A DNA stretch of 64,000 nt from Euborellia annulipes. Lineage: Eukaryota; Arthropoda; Insecta; Dermaptera; Anisolabididae. Below, in pieces: positions 11,241-21,829 of this stretch. The stretch spans positions 47,320-111,319 of the forward strand of contig JAKCPI010002835.1 of NCBI GenBank assembly GCA_023213315.1, read 5' to 3'. A program made the translations under genes and the position numbers. Every line of letters begins with the position of its first letter. The first letter of the stretch is position 1. The notes under the pieces are model-generated. The model made no database searches. It had not been told where the DNA came from and saw nothing but the letters and a program-made list of their open reading frames with translations.

Positions 11241-12068
11241 AACAAGCGAAAGGGAACCATGAAAATGAACCGACTTTACAATTTAGATATGTATATCAAA
11301 CAAATTAACGGCTCTCTGATTGAAAAATTTCAGAACAGAATAGCCCCAAGGGAAGAAAGAAGTGTGGTGGGGGAAGGGAGGAAAAAAATTAATGACTTGC
11401 CGATTGATCCAATTCTAAAAAAAAATAATTGACTCGCTACGAGAGAAGAAAAGAATACGAGAAAACAAACTTTACTTAATTAATTGAGATCATTAGCAAC
11501 TTAACTTTGATATTGTAATCGTTGAAAGTAAGTATTCAATTACCCCAGGAAATATTTTATTATATCCGTACACGTATTTAGTAATTCAATTACAATAATA
11601 ATATAAATCTTAATTATCAAGACAATGCTTAATTTAAACGTCTTAAATTAACGTTTTAATAAAGCAAAAAACAAAAATTGAGGATGAGTAATTCCATTTG
11701 AAATCAACACAGTAAAGTGCAATTTTCAACCAGACCATCTTCGATTTTAATAAAATTTGTTTTGATGTGTTCATTGCACATGACAAGAGAATGAAAAATG
11801 CCAAATTATAGAATTGTAGCACATTGGCTGACCAAATATGCCCAAAGTACGGAAAATTTCACAAACAGTGCTGACAAAAACGGCTGTAACTCCTGTTCTA
11901 ATAAAGATAGAACTGTGAAACAAGTATTTTTGGAAAGGTCGGGACACAAACTTTCAAATAATGTGCAACATTGCCATATTCAAACAATGTACATAATAAA
12001 GATCAGTGATCTTGACCTTTAACCTTATCTCGAAACACCCCACCTTCAAAATGGATTAAAAAAATATA
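11241..12068. other. AT-rich DNA without genes
   Basis: A 74-codon open frame at 11798-12022 has no recognisable domain or splice context. I see no repeat in this stretch. Confidence 0.35.
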
Positions 12069-12310
12069 TTTCGACGTTCTAATTAGCAAAGTGCCTAACT
12101 CCATTTTTGTTTATTTTTCAGGAGAGCCAAAAAACATTTCATTGTCATTGTTAGAGCCACTGTTAAACACTTTTCGAACTGAAAAATTTGAATTACCCTC
12201 TTACCCAATTCAGGGCATAAGGAGAATGATATTTTTCAACAGAAAATACAAAAAAATATGATTTTCGAATTGAAGTGGAGTTAGGCACTTTGCTAATTAG
12301 AGCGTCGAAA
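12069..12310. mobile_element. MITE with about 35-bp terminal inverted repeats
   Basis: The ends TTTCGACGTTCTAATTAGC and GCTAATTAGAGCGTCGAAA are near-perfect inverted repeats and continue inward through GTGCCTAACTCCA and its complement. The 242-bp element has no coding capacity. The target duplication is ambiguous (an AT dinucleotide is possible), so the superfamily is unassigned. Confidence 0.85.
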
Positions 12311-12344
12311 TTAATTTAATGTGTTATGGCTGTGGAGATTTAAT

Positions 12345-12696
12345 CAGGAAACGGAAGTAACTTTGCAGCAGGAGATTAAATAAAAAAAATCTTTTATTTA
12401 ATTTTTACTTGCCGACGTTTCGGTCGTCTGTCATGACCTTCATCAGGGCAAATACTTGCCAACAATACACGATCTTAGGTATTTTGATGTTACTATAATC
12501 ATATAAAATTTCTTTTTTTAATTTAATTGTAGCCTATATGATTACAGTAAACATCAAAATACCTAAGATCGTGTATTGTTGATAATTATTTGCCCTGATG
12601 AAGGTCGCGGTAGACGACCGAAACGTCGGCAAGTTAAAATTAAATAAAAGATTTTTTTATTTAATCTCCTGGCTGCAAAGGTCCTTCGGTTTCCTG
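12345..12696. mobile_element. Foldback element F1, copy 1
   Basis: Two arms of about 165 bp are inverted around a short centre near 12520. Each arm carries a stem-loop with GACGACCGAAACGTC and CTGATGAAGGTC (12414-12446 minus, 12595-12627 plus), similar to a hammerhead core. A second copy of the family is at about 59434-59866. There is no open frame. Confidence 0.9.
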
Positions 12697-12883
12697 GGGA
12701 TTGGGATTAGGAGATAAAAATTAATATGTACAGCTATGTCATGGAATAAAGCAAAACAAAGTATATGCAGACTGAAACGAAATGACGTAAAATACTGAAA
12801 ATACATGTTAACTGTTGAAAAATGGGGTGAAAATAATCTGAATAGACCAATAGCAGCCATTCTTATTTTGACCAATCACAAGC

Positions 12884-12958
12884 AGAGAACACAACTTTCC
12901 ATTGCCAAAGATAAAAGAAAGATGTGTGCTGTGCGACCAGTCACACCAGATTTTTTAA
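12884..12958 (-). mobile_element. Repeat A solo end hairpin
   Basis: Only the large terminal hairpin remains (CACAACTTTCCATTGCC ... GTCACACCAGATTTTTT). Solo hairpin ends of this kind also occur at 32006-32100. Confidence 0.75.
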
Positions 12959-12999
12959 ATATAATTCCGGGGATTTTGCTATCTTTAAATTAAAACACT

Positions 13000-13591
13000 T
13001 TTTTTTTCTTAAAAAGTTAATTAAAAAAATTAAGTAAACTTTGCTTTCTTTCTCTGTCTCTCTCTCCTAATATTAAACGTGGTGTGGTGTCTTATTCAGT
13101 TTTTTTTTCCTGAGCGGCTGCTATTCATTCTTTCTCTTCCCGTCCCCCCTCTTCCATTTTACTCCGCTCTTCTACACCATTGGCATCAACACCTTCGTTC
13201 ATCTTCTCTTTCGATTCCAATTGTGTCTTTAATTGATCTCTTAGGAGAGAGAATCGTGACTCGCTGGCGAAATAAAAAGAAAACCAGTTCATTTCCCACG
13301 CAGTAAATTTACCAACAATTCCCGAATCCAAATTAACTTGCTACTCTTGGATAGATAGCTATTTTCAAAACTAATCAAATATTATTTAATAATTGAGGGC
13401 AAATGAATTGGAAACTATTCTGAATGAATCTCATTTTCTTTTTATATCTATAATATAAAACTGGGGGAATAAAAAATTTTGTAGGAGATGATTTTAAGTA
13501 TCAGAATTTTAAAAAAATATAAAAAGTAATTCTTCGAATGTCCTCATATCACGTTGTCTTTTAAAATTTCACAATAAAATAGAATTTTATT
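13000..13591. other. AT-rich DNA with a pyrimidine-rich patch
   Basis: A C/T-rich stretch (13090-13240) opens both strands over 68-75 codons, but composition explains the frames. No splice-site pair or domain is seen. Confidence 0.35.
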
Positions 13592-14170
13592 ACTTTCTCT
13601 CACCTCTTCATATGTTAATATATAGAGAGAAAGTATTGGATTCATGTCAAAAATTCGATGTCGAGATTTTGACTGATATACACGTTTTGAGGTCCCCTGA
13701 ATCCAAAAAAGTGGTTTTCGCAACATGGTCTGTCTGTGTGTCTGTGAACAAAATAACTCAAGATCGGAAAGAGCTAGGAGGTTGAAATTTTATATTTAAG
13801 TTAGGCATCCCCATGGGAGATGACACGAAGCTTTTGAACAAAATGGACCAAAGAGTACTAGTACGGCACTTTTTCAGTTTTTTCGATTTTCTCAAAATTT
13901 GCTCAAACGATTTTGTTTAAAATTCTTAAATCAATTATTTTTTAGATTCTCTTTAAAATGTATATTCTCATTTTGCTATTGAAATCTTTTGAAGCACACT
14001 TTACTTTTGTACTTCATAGGAAAGATAAGAGAAATGGTTGCCATGGTAACAAAATATAAATATTTTCCCATAGACCTTATAAATTTAAATTTTAAAATAT
14101 TTGCGGAAACTAAATTTGTCCTTCGGTAATCGAAAGTTGTGTGCTGTGCGACCAGTCACACCAGATTTTT
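13592..14170 (-). mobile_element. Repeat A copy
   Basis: It begins TACTTTCTCTCACCTC with the end palindrome and ends GACCAGTCACACCAGATTTTT. The large hairpin is reduced: one arm is shortened, so only GGTAATCGAAAGTTGTGTGC remains of its core. Confidence 0.88.
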
Positions 14171-14670
14171 TTTTTTTTTGAAATATTAACAGCCAAGCAT
14201 CATAGATTATTTCATTTATTTGGAAAACCAGACTGTTATCTAGAGGCTGAATCAGAACACTCTCTTTGGCTGATACAGATAGTATATGAGTATTGAGTTT
14301 TTAGATACTGACACCGACCTGAATAAATTTTATATTTTTATGCAATTTTTTTAACTTTTGTAAAATTCTAAACAAAATCTTCATATTTCATTTTTATTTT
14401 ATAGTTCTGAACAAAAAAAGACCAAAATACCAAATCTGACTACATATCAGGATAAACGAAATAATCTATAGCTGATATTCTTTTATCATTAATTCTGTTG
14501 TAAGATACAGATATTCAAAACCACAAATATTACAAAATTTTCTCGGCCTATTTCTAAACGAATAAACGCTCTTGTAAATCAAAATTGAAACAAACCTTCT
14601 TATCTTCAAAATTGACTATCATCAATACAAGTTAGTGTCAATTATGTAGTCTTATAACCCTATTCATAGT

Positions 14671-14739
14671 CGTTCCTTGAAGGAGATGGAGTCCTTATTC
14701 CTATATATTTATACAGGAATAAGAACTCCTCAAGGAACG
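14671..14739. repeat. Isolated 69-bp hairpin
   Basis: CGTTCCTTGA at the left pairs with TCAAGGAACG at the right, and CTTATTCC pairs with GGAATAAG close to the loop. A bulge of about 7 nt interrupts one arm. It could be a tiny MITE or a hairpin RNA precursor. No other copy was noticed in the window. Confidence 0.6.
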
Positions 14740-14814
14740 GATATTAATATCGATAGATAGCTCAAAGAATCAATAAACCAAATTGAAATATTCAATAGCC
14801 AAAAGAGAAACAAT

Positions 14815-15065
14815 GATGTTTGTACTAACAATCACCCTGTAGTTGGGCCGTTTCGGTGGTCTTGAATTCAATTTCAATCTGTGATGGACCATATAATAGA
14901 AATCAAATAAACCCAAAATGGTTTTTCTTAGAAATTTCGTTTGTGGTTTAGGAATTTTGTTGTTGTTGTTGTCATTTGTTTATTTTGTTCTCTCCTGAGG
15001 TGGTCTTGATGCAATTAAATTGGACAATAGGGCGGGATTGATGTGATGGTCACGCGGATGGGTCA
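14815..15065. promoter_or_regulatory. Candidate conserved non-coding element
   Basis: This unique-looking block contains CCATATAATAG (CArG/MEF2-like), CATTTGTTTATTTTG (forkhead-like) and GATGCAATTAAATTGGACAAT (homeodomain and Sox-like). No repeat or coding signal is visible. Function is inference from motif clustering. Confidence 0.3.
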
Positions 15066-15069
15066 CCGT

Positions 15070-16005
15070 CAAATTAAAGAAATAAATAAAATAAAATAAA
15101 AACGAAATAGTTGGAATGTATTTTATTTCTTTTTCTTTCACGTCTATTACTTGGAAATCAAATAACGATTTAAATAAATAAATAAATAATTATTAAAATA
15201 GCCACTGGAAATCTCTTTTATGTTCTTAACAACCACGTAAAACGGCATTAATCCGGATCAGGAAGTTTCGCTCCTTTTTTTCTGTATTAGACAAGGATAT
15301 CAATAACTTTTTATTTGATTAAATAAATAATAACTTCAACTAACGGAAGAGGCATTGAAAATATAATTGCAGGCAAAAACGAGAGAATATTTATTTAATA
15401 ATTACCATACTTTTGTTTTCGTATTACTACTCATTAATAATTTGGCATTTGATTAGCCAAGCAGATTAGAGAAGATTTTTACTTAAATAGGGAAAAAAAA
15501 TTACAAATCAGAAAAGAAATAATTTACGAACCTTTTGTATGTAAAACCGTGAAATCGAAAAGTACGTAAAAACTCATAATTAGGTTGTTTATTAATTAAA
15601 AATTTTTTAATTTTTTTTTTCATCCGTCAAAATTATTTGTGCCGATTCGATTTGGTAAAAAAAAAGTTATTTTACCATAAGCCGTGCAAAAGCGGAAGCA
15701 TGTAAATAAAATAAGTAGGGCTTACTGCATAAAACGATGGATAACCCATCCATATACCTATAGGTATCCACTCTAAATAAATAAATTAATTAAAGTATAA
15801 AATCTATATAGGCCTAGCGTAAATAATTATAGACTGTTCGTCTGTCTGTCTGTACGTATGTCACGGTCTATGTGAGCAACTTCGTTGAATTCGAAATGAA
15901 ATTTTACACTCTTTTAGAGATCTTATAGAGAAAAATACATGGGTCTATAAATCCCCAAAAGGGTAGTCTCAAAAAATTCTGAATATCCATTGGAAAGTAT
16001 TATCC
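15070..16005. other. AT-rich DNA, nothing recognised
   Basis: Long A/T runs with no exon or repeat boundary that I can support. Confidence 0.4.
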
Positions 16006-16251
16006 CGAGTAAAAATTATTAAAAGTGATCGAGAGATCCACACACCCGCAGCAAGTCTGCATAGTGAACCTTTAGGGACCCACAGTACGCGGATATACAC
16101 ACCCACACCAGGGACACACATTTTTCTTTTGGTCACTTTCGATCTACTGTGTGTGTCCCTGGTGTGGACGTGTGTATACCTGTGTGTCCCTAAGATGCAG
16201 ACCTGCTGTGGACGTGTGGATCCTTCGATCATTTTAAATCATTTTTACTCG
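16006..16251. mobile_element. Foldback MITE of 246 bp
   Basis: The outer ends CGAGTAAAAATTATTAAAAG and CATTTTAAATCATTTTTACTCG are inverted, and the pairing continues imperfectly through the CACACCCACACCAGGGACAC and GTGTGTCCCTGGTGTGG segments to a short loop near 16130. No target duplication is clear. Confidence 0.85.
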
Positions 16252-16398
16252 AATTCAATCTCGTCTTATGAAAAATTAACGCCAATTATTATAAAAATGA
16301 AATAAATTAATTCTCTTGATGAAAATCAATTTCTGATAATAGTTTAATTAGGTAGGTGTATTTGACAATTATTAACAAGACAATTATAAATTATCTTA

Positions 16399-16518
16399 TT
16401 TTTGTGAATTTATTGGGCCGACTTAAAGCACTATAAATTTTCTCCTACAAGGCTTTGAAGATATTCTTGTAGGACGAGACTTTATAGTGCTTCAAGTCTG
16501 CCAATAAATTCACAAAAA
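16399..16518. repeat. Long hairpin, 120 bp
   Basis: TTTTTGTGAATTTATTGG at the left pairs with CCAATAAATTCACAAAAA at the right. Inner segments (AAGCACTATAAA with TTTATAGTGCTT, and CTACAAG with CTTGTAG) also pair around a loop of about 14 nt. It may be a mini-MITE or a structured RNA precursor. Confidence 0.75.
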
Positions 16519-16661
16519 TTAATTAATTATTATTATGGGAGTTTTTAATTATACGTAGACCACATTTGTATTAATTAATAACACACGGGGTCACAAAAGT
16601 TTTAATAAACGTATTCGTGATATATAATTTACTATTGCCTTTTTAATAATTTTTTTTTTTT

Positions 16662-16735
16662 TTTTTGGAATGGTGATAAGGTCCGAAGACCTATAATGAC
16701 CAATAGTACATGCAGCCAGGAAGAAAATAAAAAAA
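16662..16735 (+). repeat. Dispersed repeat, copy 1 (partner 35105-35190)
   Basis: The strings AAGGTCCGAAGACCTATAAT and CATGCAGCCAGGA are shared with 35105-35190 in the same orientation, giving about 70 bp of similarity. The class is unknown. Confidence 0.7.
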
Positions 16736-16959
16736 AAAGGAGTCAAATACACCTTCCTGATTACCCTGAAATCTGTTTTCAACGTGAAAAAATTATCAGA
16801 TTTTGCAATAACTAAATCTATCAATTTCAAATAAAAAATAATAAAATTCGCATGAATGAAAAAAACTTCTCTCTCACTCACTCTCCTTCCTCTTCTTGGA
16901 AAAAGAACGAATTAATTACGTTTTTAAGCCTGGAATTACGAATTATGCAAGTGATCTCG

Positions 16960-17105
16960 AGCATAAAAATAATACGAATTACCGAAGGGACTGAAATGCA
17001 TTGTTTTGATATTTTCGGAACTTTTTCTGGGGACCGGCAAGTTTGTACGAATTAGCCGGAAATACGATAATCGGGGTACAAAATATCGGTTATTCCACTG
17101 TATAC
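16960..17105. mobile_element. pogo-like terminal fragment
   Basis: The right edge TATCGGTTATTCCACTG followed by TA fits a pogo/Tigger end (reverse complement CAGTGGAATAACCGATA) at a TA target. The left end is not visible. Confidence 0.4.
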
Positions 17106-17481
17106 TGTACATTAATAAAAAAAATTTTCTTTTTCTTTGACTGATTCACATTGGAATATATTAATATGCTCCCAGGGCCAAGCGCGAAGACCGCCAAAGG
17201 CGGGTGGCGCGACTAGTCAAAAATAAATATTATTTTGATAGACTATAAATTAATTATTAAAATAAAATTTAGAAATATCCTTTAAAAAAAAAAATTATAT
17301 AATATCAAGAGACACGACAGTATGGGTGAAGAGGGCGGGAGGGCGGGGGATTGAGAGGGGGTGGGTGAATTTCGAACGCAGAAATAAAGAAAGTTGTTTG
17401 CCCTCGAGTGTAGATTTTAAAAGCTTTTTATTTAATTTTATTTCTCTTTATTCAGGGTGTATTTTTTTTCTCGTTCTTCTC

Positions 17482-17485
<4 letters not shown>

Positions 17486-17521
<36 letters not shown>
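17486..17521. repeat. (CT)n microsatellite
   Basis: An uninterrupted CT dinucleotide array of about 36 bp. Confidence 0.95.
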
Positions 17522-17525
<4 letters not shown>

Positions 17526-18070
17526 ACGTTAAAAGAGAAACGGAGATAGAGATGGAAACTAAACTGTCCGTCACCTTTGAAGTTTCTTTCTAATTTTTTT
17601 TTTTTAATTTTATTTAATAATATACTCCCTGTATGTTGGTTGAGAGAGAGAGAGAGTTTGCTTGAATAGCATTCTGTTATTTATTTTTTCCCATTTTATT
17701 TTTAATACGCGTTTTTTTTATTTTCTTCAAAAAGACCAAAATCCCGAGTTTATTTTATTTAACGTTGCCCTTTAAAATGTATTTCAAAAGAGACCAAAGA
17801 CTTTTCTATTCGAATAAAAAAAATATATGTCTAAAGTAAATAAAATAAAGGTGTGGTCATTACATGAATATCTTATAATATTGTATATCATCTTTAGAGT
17901 AATGTATTATTCGGTCGAGTTGATAGAGTTTATTTTTTTTAAAGAATAACATTAGTTTTTATTTTTAACATTAAGAGACTGGTCATTGGGGTCTTGAACG
18001 ATAATTCTAATAAATGATTCTTTGCAATTACTGATTTTATTTTTGTTAGTTCCATAATCCATTATTTTTC

Positions 18071-18936
18071 ACTTTCTGTTACCCATATATATGTTAATAT
18101 AAAGAAAGAGAAAGTAGTGGATTCATATTAAAAATACCATGTCGAAATTTTGATAGAAATACAAGTTTTGAGGTCTCCTGAGTCCAAAGAATCTGGAGCC
18201 ATTAGTGCACACAACTTTCTCTTATCATCGGTAATTGGAAGTTGGGTTCTGAGATTGTCACACCAGATTTTTTGTGTCGATATTTATTTGGTTTCCGCCA
18301 ATATATTAGCATGTAAAATTTATAAACATAGAATTATATTTTGTTACCATGGCAACCGTTTTTCCTATTAAATACAAGAGTAAAGTGGCCCTCGTGGCTT
18401 GGCGTAGAGTTAGCGTGCTAACCTCGTATACCAAACGTCGCGGGTTCGGACCCCAGGCAGTCCGATGATTTTATTTAAGCCACTTGGATACCAAATGGCT
18501 TAAATAAGAATGCCTAGACCCCAAATAAATATATATTATATAAATACGAGTATCGTTTAAAGACTTACCCGGTAAATGGCCTAAGTTGCCGAAAAGACTG
18601 TGTGAATGGGTGTGTGAATGAAAAAAAGTGTGAATGTTTAAAAAAAAGAAAAAAAAAAAGAGTAAAGTGTGATTCAAACAATTTTGAGAGCAAAGGGAAA
18701 ATATACATTTTAAAGAGCATCAAAAATATAATTGATTTATAAATTTTAATCAAAATCATTATAAGGTATTTTGAGAAAATCGGAAAAAACTGAAAAAGTA
18801 CATCAGTTAAAGTACTACAAGTATTCTTTGGTCGAATTTATTGAAATCCCGCGAGACTGCTATGAAATAAGTTTTTAGCCTAAGTATAAAATTTTAATAT
18901 TGACAGACTTCTCGTTTTTGAATAATTCCCTTATCC
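18071..18936. mobile_element. Composite of two repeat A fragments
   Basis: A minus-strand end fragment (18071-18190) is joined at AGTCCAAAGA to a plus-strand copy (18191-18936) beginning at the large hairpin. The plus copy is split by an S1 SINE and cut off on its right by a hAT-like end starting CAGTGTTTTCCAAACTG at 18937. Confidence 0.85.
18388..18658 (+). mobile_element. Complete S1 tRNA-derived SINE with perfect TSD
   Basis: This is the best S1 copy. It has a head GCCCTCGTGGCTTGGCGTAG, a B box GGGTTCGGACCCC, a shared body through GGCCTAAGTTGCCGAAAAG, a GTGTGAATG-rich segment and an A-rich tail. The 11-bp direct repeat AGAGTAAAGTG flanks it (18377-18387 and 18659-18669) and belongs to the repeat A interior, which proves insertion into an existing repeat A copy. 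Confidence 0.95.
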
Positions 18937-19060
18937 CAGTGTTTTCCAAACTGTGAGGCGCGCCTCCCTAGGGAGGCCCGGACTAGTCTAAGGGGAGGCG
19001 CGAATATTGGCCACCATGATCAATTTCCCAAATGAATGCTACGTGTAGTTTTATAAATAA
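18937..19060 (+). mobile_element. hAT MITE fragment (family of 21538-21816)
   Basis: CAGTGTTTTCCAAACTGTGA followed by GGCGCGCCTCCC and CTAAGGGGAGGCGCGAATAT matches the left half of the element at 21538. The right half is replaced by a repeat A copy starting at 19061. Confidence 0.8.
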
Positions 19061-19742
19061 AATCTGGTGTGACGCGCACAGCACACAACTTTCTCTTACT
19101 TTCGGTAATCGAAAGTTGTGTACTGTGCTTGTCACACCAGATTTTTTGTGTCGACATGTATTTAGTTCCCGGCAGTAGGGAATATTTGAATTCAGATGTA
19201 AAATTTATAAGTATGGGAAAATATTTATATTTTGTTATCATGGCAACCATTTCTCCTATCTTTCCTATGAAACACAAGAGTAAAGTGTGCTTCAAACAAT
19301 TTTGAGGGCAAAACGAGAATATAAATTTGAAAGAGCATCTAAAAAATAATTGATTTTTGAATTTTAATCAAAATTTTTGGAGCGAATTTTGAGAAAATCG
19401 AAAAAAAACTGAAAAAGTGCATCAGTAAAGTACTAGTACTCTTTGGCCGATTTTGATTAAAAGCTTATTTTTCCGGTCCCGGAGTGTGTTTAACTTATAT
19501 ATAAAATTTCAGCCTCATAGCTCAATTCCTTCATGCTTAAAAGTGAACACAGACACACACACACACCCACCCACCCACCCACCCACCCACCCACAGACAG
19601 ACCATGTCGCGAAAAACACTTTTTTGGATTCAGGGGACCTCAAAACGTGAAGATCCATCAAAATCTCGACATCGAATTTTTGACATGAATCCAATACTTT
19701 CTCTCTCTATATATATTACATATACATAGGTAAGAGAAAGTA
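19061..19742 (+). mobile_element. Repeat A, full-length copy
   Basis: Complete from AATCTGGTGTGACGCGCAC to GGTAAGAGAAAGTA. Its internal microsatellite is expanded as (CCCA)n at about 19563-19593. It is one of the cleanest copies for defining both ends. Confidence 0.92.
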
Positions 19743-20053
19743 AAAATGTGTGAGTGTTTAAAAAAAAAAAAAATGGATTAGGGGTTCCAAAATTGAAAAA
19801 AATGTTTTTTAAATTTGTTTTACTTGTTAGCTAAATTGAAGCCAAATAAATATTAAACATTCAAAAAATAGCGTTGATTATTATTTTAAAGATTAGGGGA
19901 GGGATGAAGGGTTGATTATTTAAGAAAGGCCTTGGAATATTCCAAATCACTTGTTGACATTCTTTTCCGGCTCTAAATATAGTTAGATTAGAGCAAAAGG
20001 TATTTTTTTACTTTTAATAAAAAGGGAATTGTTATTTTCATCTGTTTTATTCC

Positions 20054-20084
20054 TATAAACAGAGAGAGACGAATCTCCCGTTCA
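20054..20084 (+). promoter_or_regulatory. TATA/Inr core promoter a
   Basis: TATAAA begins at 20054 and an arthropod-type initiator TTCAGTC places +1 at A20084, exactly 30 bp downstream. The spacing and both motifs fit an RNA polymerase II core promoter directly upstream of exon E0a. Confidence 0.6.
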
Positions 20085-20224
20085 GTCGAGTCGAGTGCGT
20101 TGCCGGGATTCAGGCGCTGCTCTCTTTTTTGTGTTTAAAGTGAATCAAAGTGAATAATTAATATAGTGTAACCCACCCTGGCCACACCGTCAGCAAACAC
20201 ACCCTCTTGAGAGTCTTATTAAAG
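20084..20224 (+). other. Non-coding first exon E0a
   Basis: This is a 141-nt putative 5' UTR exon, from the TCAGT initiator to CTTATTAAAG before the donor GTAATT at 20225. It contains no ATG on the sense strand. It is paralogous to 41994-42117: GTTTAAAGTGAAT, TATAGTGTAAC, CACCCTG, CTCTTGAG and CTTATTAAAG are shared in order. The absence of upstream ATGs and conservation of the donor junction support an alternative 5' UTR exon. The nearest candidate partner is the start-codon exon at 42587. Confidence 0.5.
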
Positions 20225-20515
20225 GTAATTATTATGCATTTTATCGTTGAAAAAAAAAACAATGATAGAAACAAATAATTTGACTGCGAAAAACGATTCT
20301 TTTGAATATGAAATTAAATATTTTGTATTTCACTAAGGGTAGAGGGAGAATATAAGCTGTTGAAAGGGGGAGGGGGAGTGGAGGTGTCATTGAAAAAAAA
20401 ATTAGTTTTTTTTTATTTATTTATTTATTTATTTTTTTTACTTTTTTTAAAAAAACACTTTCTCATTCATACTCACACTTAATATACTTTTACACAGGGG
20501 TGGATTAAGGGTTGA

Positions 20516-21033
20516 AAATTAAAATAAAATAAAAATTAAAATAGTTATTTATAAATGTATTCAAATTATTTTGAGAGTAATTTCGCGGTGAAGGCTCGCA
20601 TTTCCTTAAAGGGGGGGGGGGGGGGGAGAGGAGGTATGAAGGCATTAACCAGGGGAGTTAATGCCCCATCCCCTATAATGCATAAAAATATTAATGTTTT
20701 TTAATACTTTTACTGAAAAATAAGTGCATTCCGTTTGAGTTAATATTTATATTCAATATTTAGCAAATAGGATAGTGGGGTAGAAACATTTTAATGTCAT
20801 TCTAAAATTTCGTATTACTGGGGCGGAATTAATTTTTGAAAATTTCGAAACTCTCATAAACAGACAATAATAACACTGGGTAATTTAGGGACCCATCGAA
20901 CCCCTTGCAGAATTTTGTAGGGATTTTTTTCATTAGTTAGAAAAGTAAGATATAATTAGTCCACTTAGAATTTTACTGGGGTGAGTTACCGCATCTTTTT
21001 ATATTAGAGAACTAATCTCAATTCGGAATTTTT
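20516..21033. other. AT-rich DNA with a G-run
   Basis: A G-run of 16 bp lies at about 20611-20626. No gene or repeat boundary is supported. Confidence 0.4.
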
Positions 21034-21343
21034 ACTTTCTCTTACCTATATGTATAAGTTAATATACATATATATGGAGAGAAAGTATTGGATTCATGTC
21101 AAAAATTCGGTATCGAGATTTTGATGGATATACACGTTCTGATAATATAGATAAGTAGCTGTCTGTATATGTAAATTTTAATGAAAAATTAAATCATAAT
21201 AAATAGAGCCATTATTATTATTATTACACGTTCTGAGGTCCCTTGAATCCAAAAAAGTGGTTTTCTGTGTGTCTGTTTGGGTTCAATTTAAAGCATGAAG
21301 GAATTGAGCTAGGAGGTTGAAATTTTATATTTAAGTTAGGCAC
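21034..21343 (-). mobile_element. Repeat A left half, with an inserted retroposon
   Basis: It begins ACTTTCTCTTACCTATATG, contains the TCGAGATTTTGATGGATATA block, and stops at TTAAGTTAGGCAC, where a foldback element begins. It is interrupted at 21143-21225. Confidence 0.85.
21143..21225 (+). mobile_element. Short 5'-truncated retroposon with (ATT)n tail
   Basis: An 83-bp insert ends in ATTATTATTATTATT and is flanked by a perfect 11-bp duplication ACACGTTCTGA (21132-21142, 21226-21236). The last 30 bp (AAATAGAG... then the ATT array) resemble 50553-50582, indicating a retroelement 3' end family with a triplet tail. Confidence 0.85.
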
Positions 21344-21470
21344 TTTTAACATCTGACGTTTCGGCTTTGTTCAAAGCCATCCTCAGAGCTGTTAGTGGTC
21401 ATCCTAGGATGACTTTGACCGAGGCCGAAACTTCAGCTATTAAAATATATTTTTAAAGAAAAAATTCTGG
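21344..21470. mobile_element. Small foldback with hammerhead-like stem-loop
   Basis: Inverted ends (TTTTAACATCTGACGTTTCGG and CCGAAACTTCAGCTATTAAAA) enclose two partly repeated stem-loop segments. The minus strand of 21355-21386 reads CTGAGGA, T, a perfect 7-bp stem GGCTTTG/CAAAGCC, then GAAACGTC. Confidence 0.75.
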
Positions 21471-21537
21471 CTTTGTTTTTTCTAACTTTCATTCCTGATA
21501 TTACACGAATTCCACCAGCCATAAAATACCCTTATGC

Positions 21538-21816
21538 CAGCGTTTTCTAAACTGTGAGGCGCGGGGGAGGCCCTAGGGAGACGCGGACTAGTCTAAGGGG
21601 AGGCGCGAATATTGGCCCCCAGGATCAATTTTCCAAATGATTGCTAGTTTTAATATAAATAAGAATTAATAAAAAAAATATTTTTATATATATTTATATT
21701 TTTTAGCATTAAAAATTTTTGTTTTTTATTATTTTATAAAATGAGGGAGGGGGGAGGCGTCATAAGATTAATTATTTTTAAGGGAGGCGTGGTAACATAA
21801 AGTTTGGAAACCACTG
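21538..21816. mobile_element. hAT MITE, 279 bp
   Basis: The ends CAGCGTTTTCTAAACT and AGTTTGGAAACCACTG are imperfect inverted repeats of hAT type, and the flanking octamers CCTTATGC and CCTTAACC match at six of eight positions. The interior is GC-rich at the ends and AT-rich in the centre. A left fragment of the same family is at 18937. Confidence 0.8.
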
Positions 21817-21829
21817 CCTTAACCCATCA

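Larger units (their letters stand above)
19905..20515 (+). repeat. Ancient segmental duplicate carrying a promoter and first exon, copy a
   Basis: It shares collinear blocks with 41815-42350: AAGGGTTGA upstream, a TATA-like region, the TCAGT initiator and first exon, AAAAACGATTCTTT and GAATAT in the intron, and TTTACACAGGGG at the far end. Identity is patchy, so the duplication is old. An S1-like tail fragment sits at about 20440-20480 in this copy only. Confidence 0.75.

Noticed and set aside
12595..12627. A catalytically complete hammerhead ribozyme
   Set aside because: One extra base lies between CTGATGA and stem II, and no clear stem I and stem III with a cleavage triplet could be drawn, so I call it only hammerhead-like.
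18388..18470. A functional tRNA gene
   Set aside because: The tRNA-like head is part of the S1 SINE, present in many copies, and does not fold as an intact cloverleaf with normal arms by inspection.
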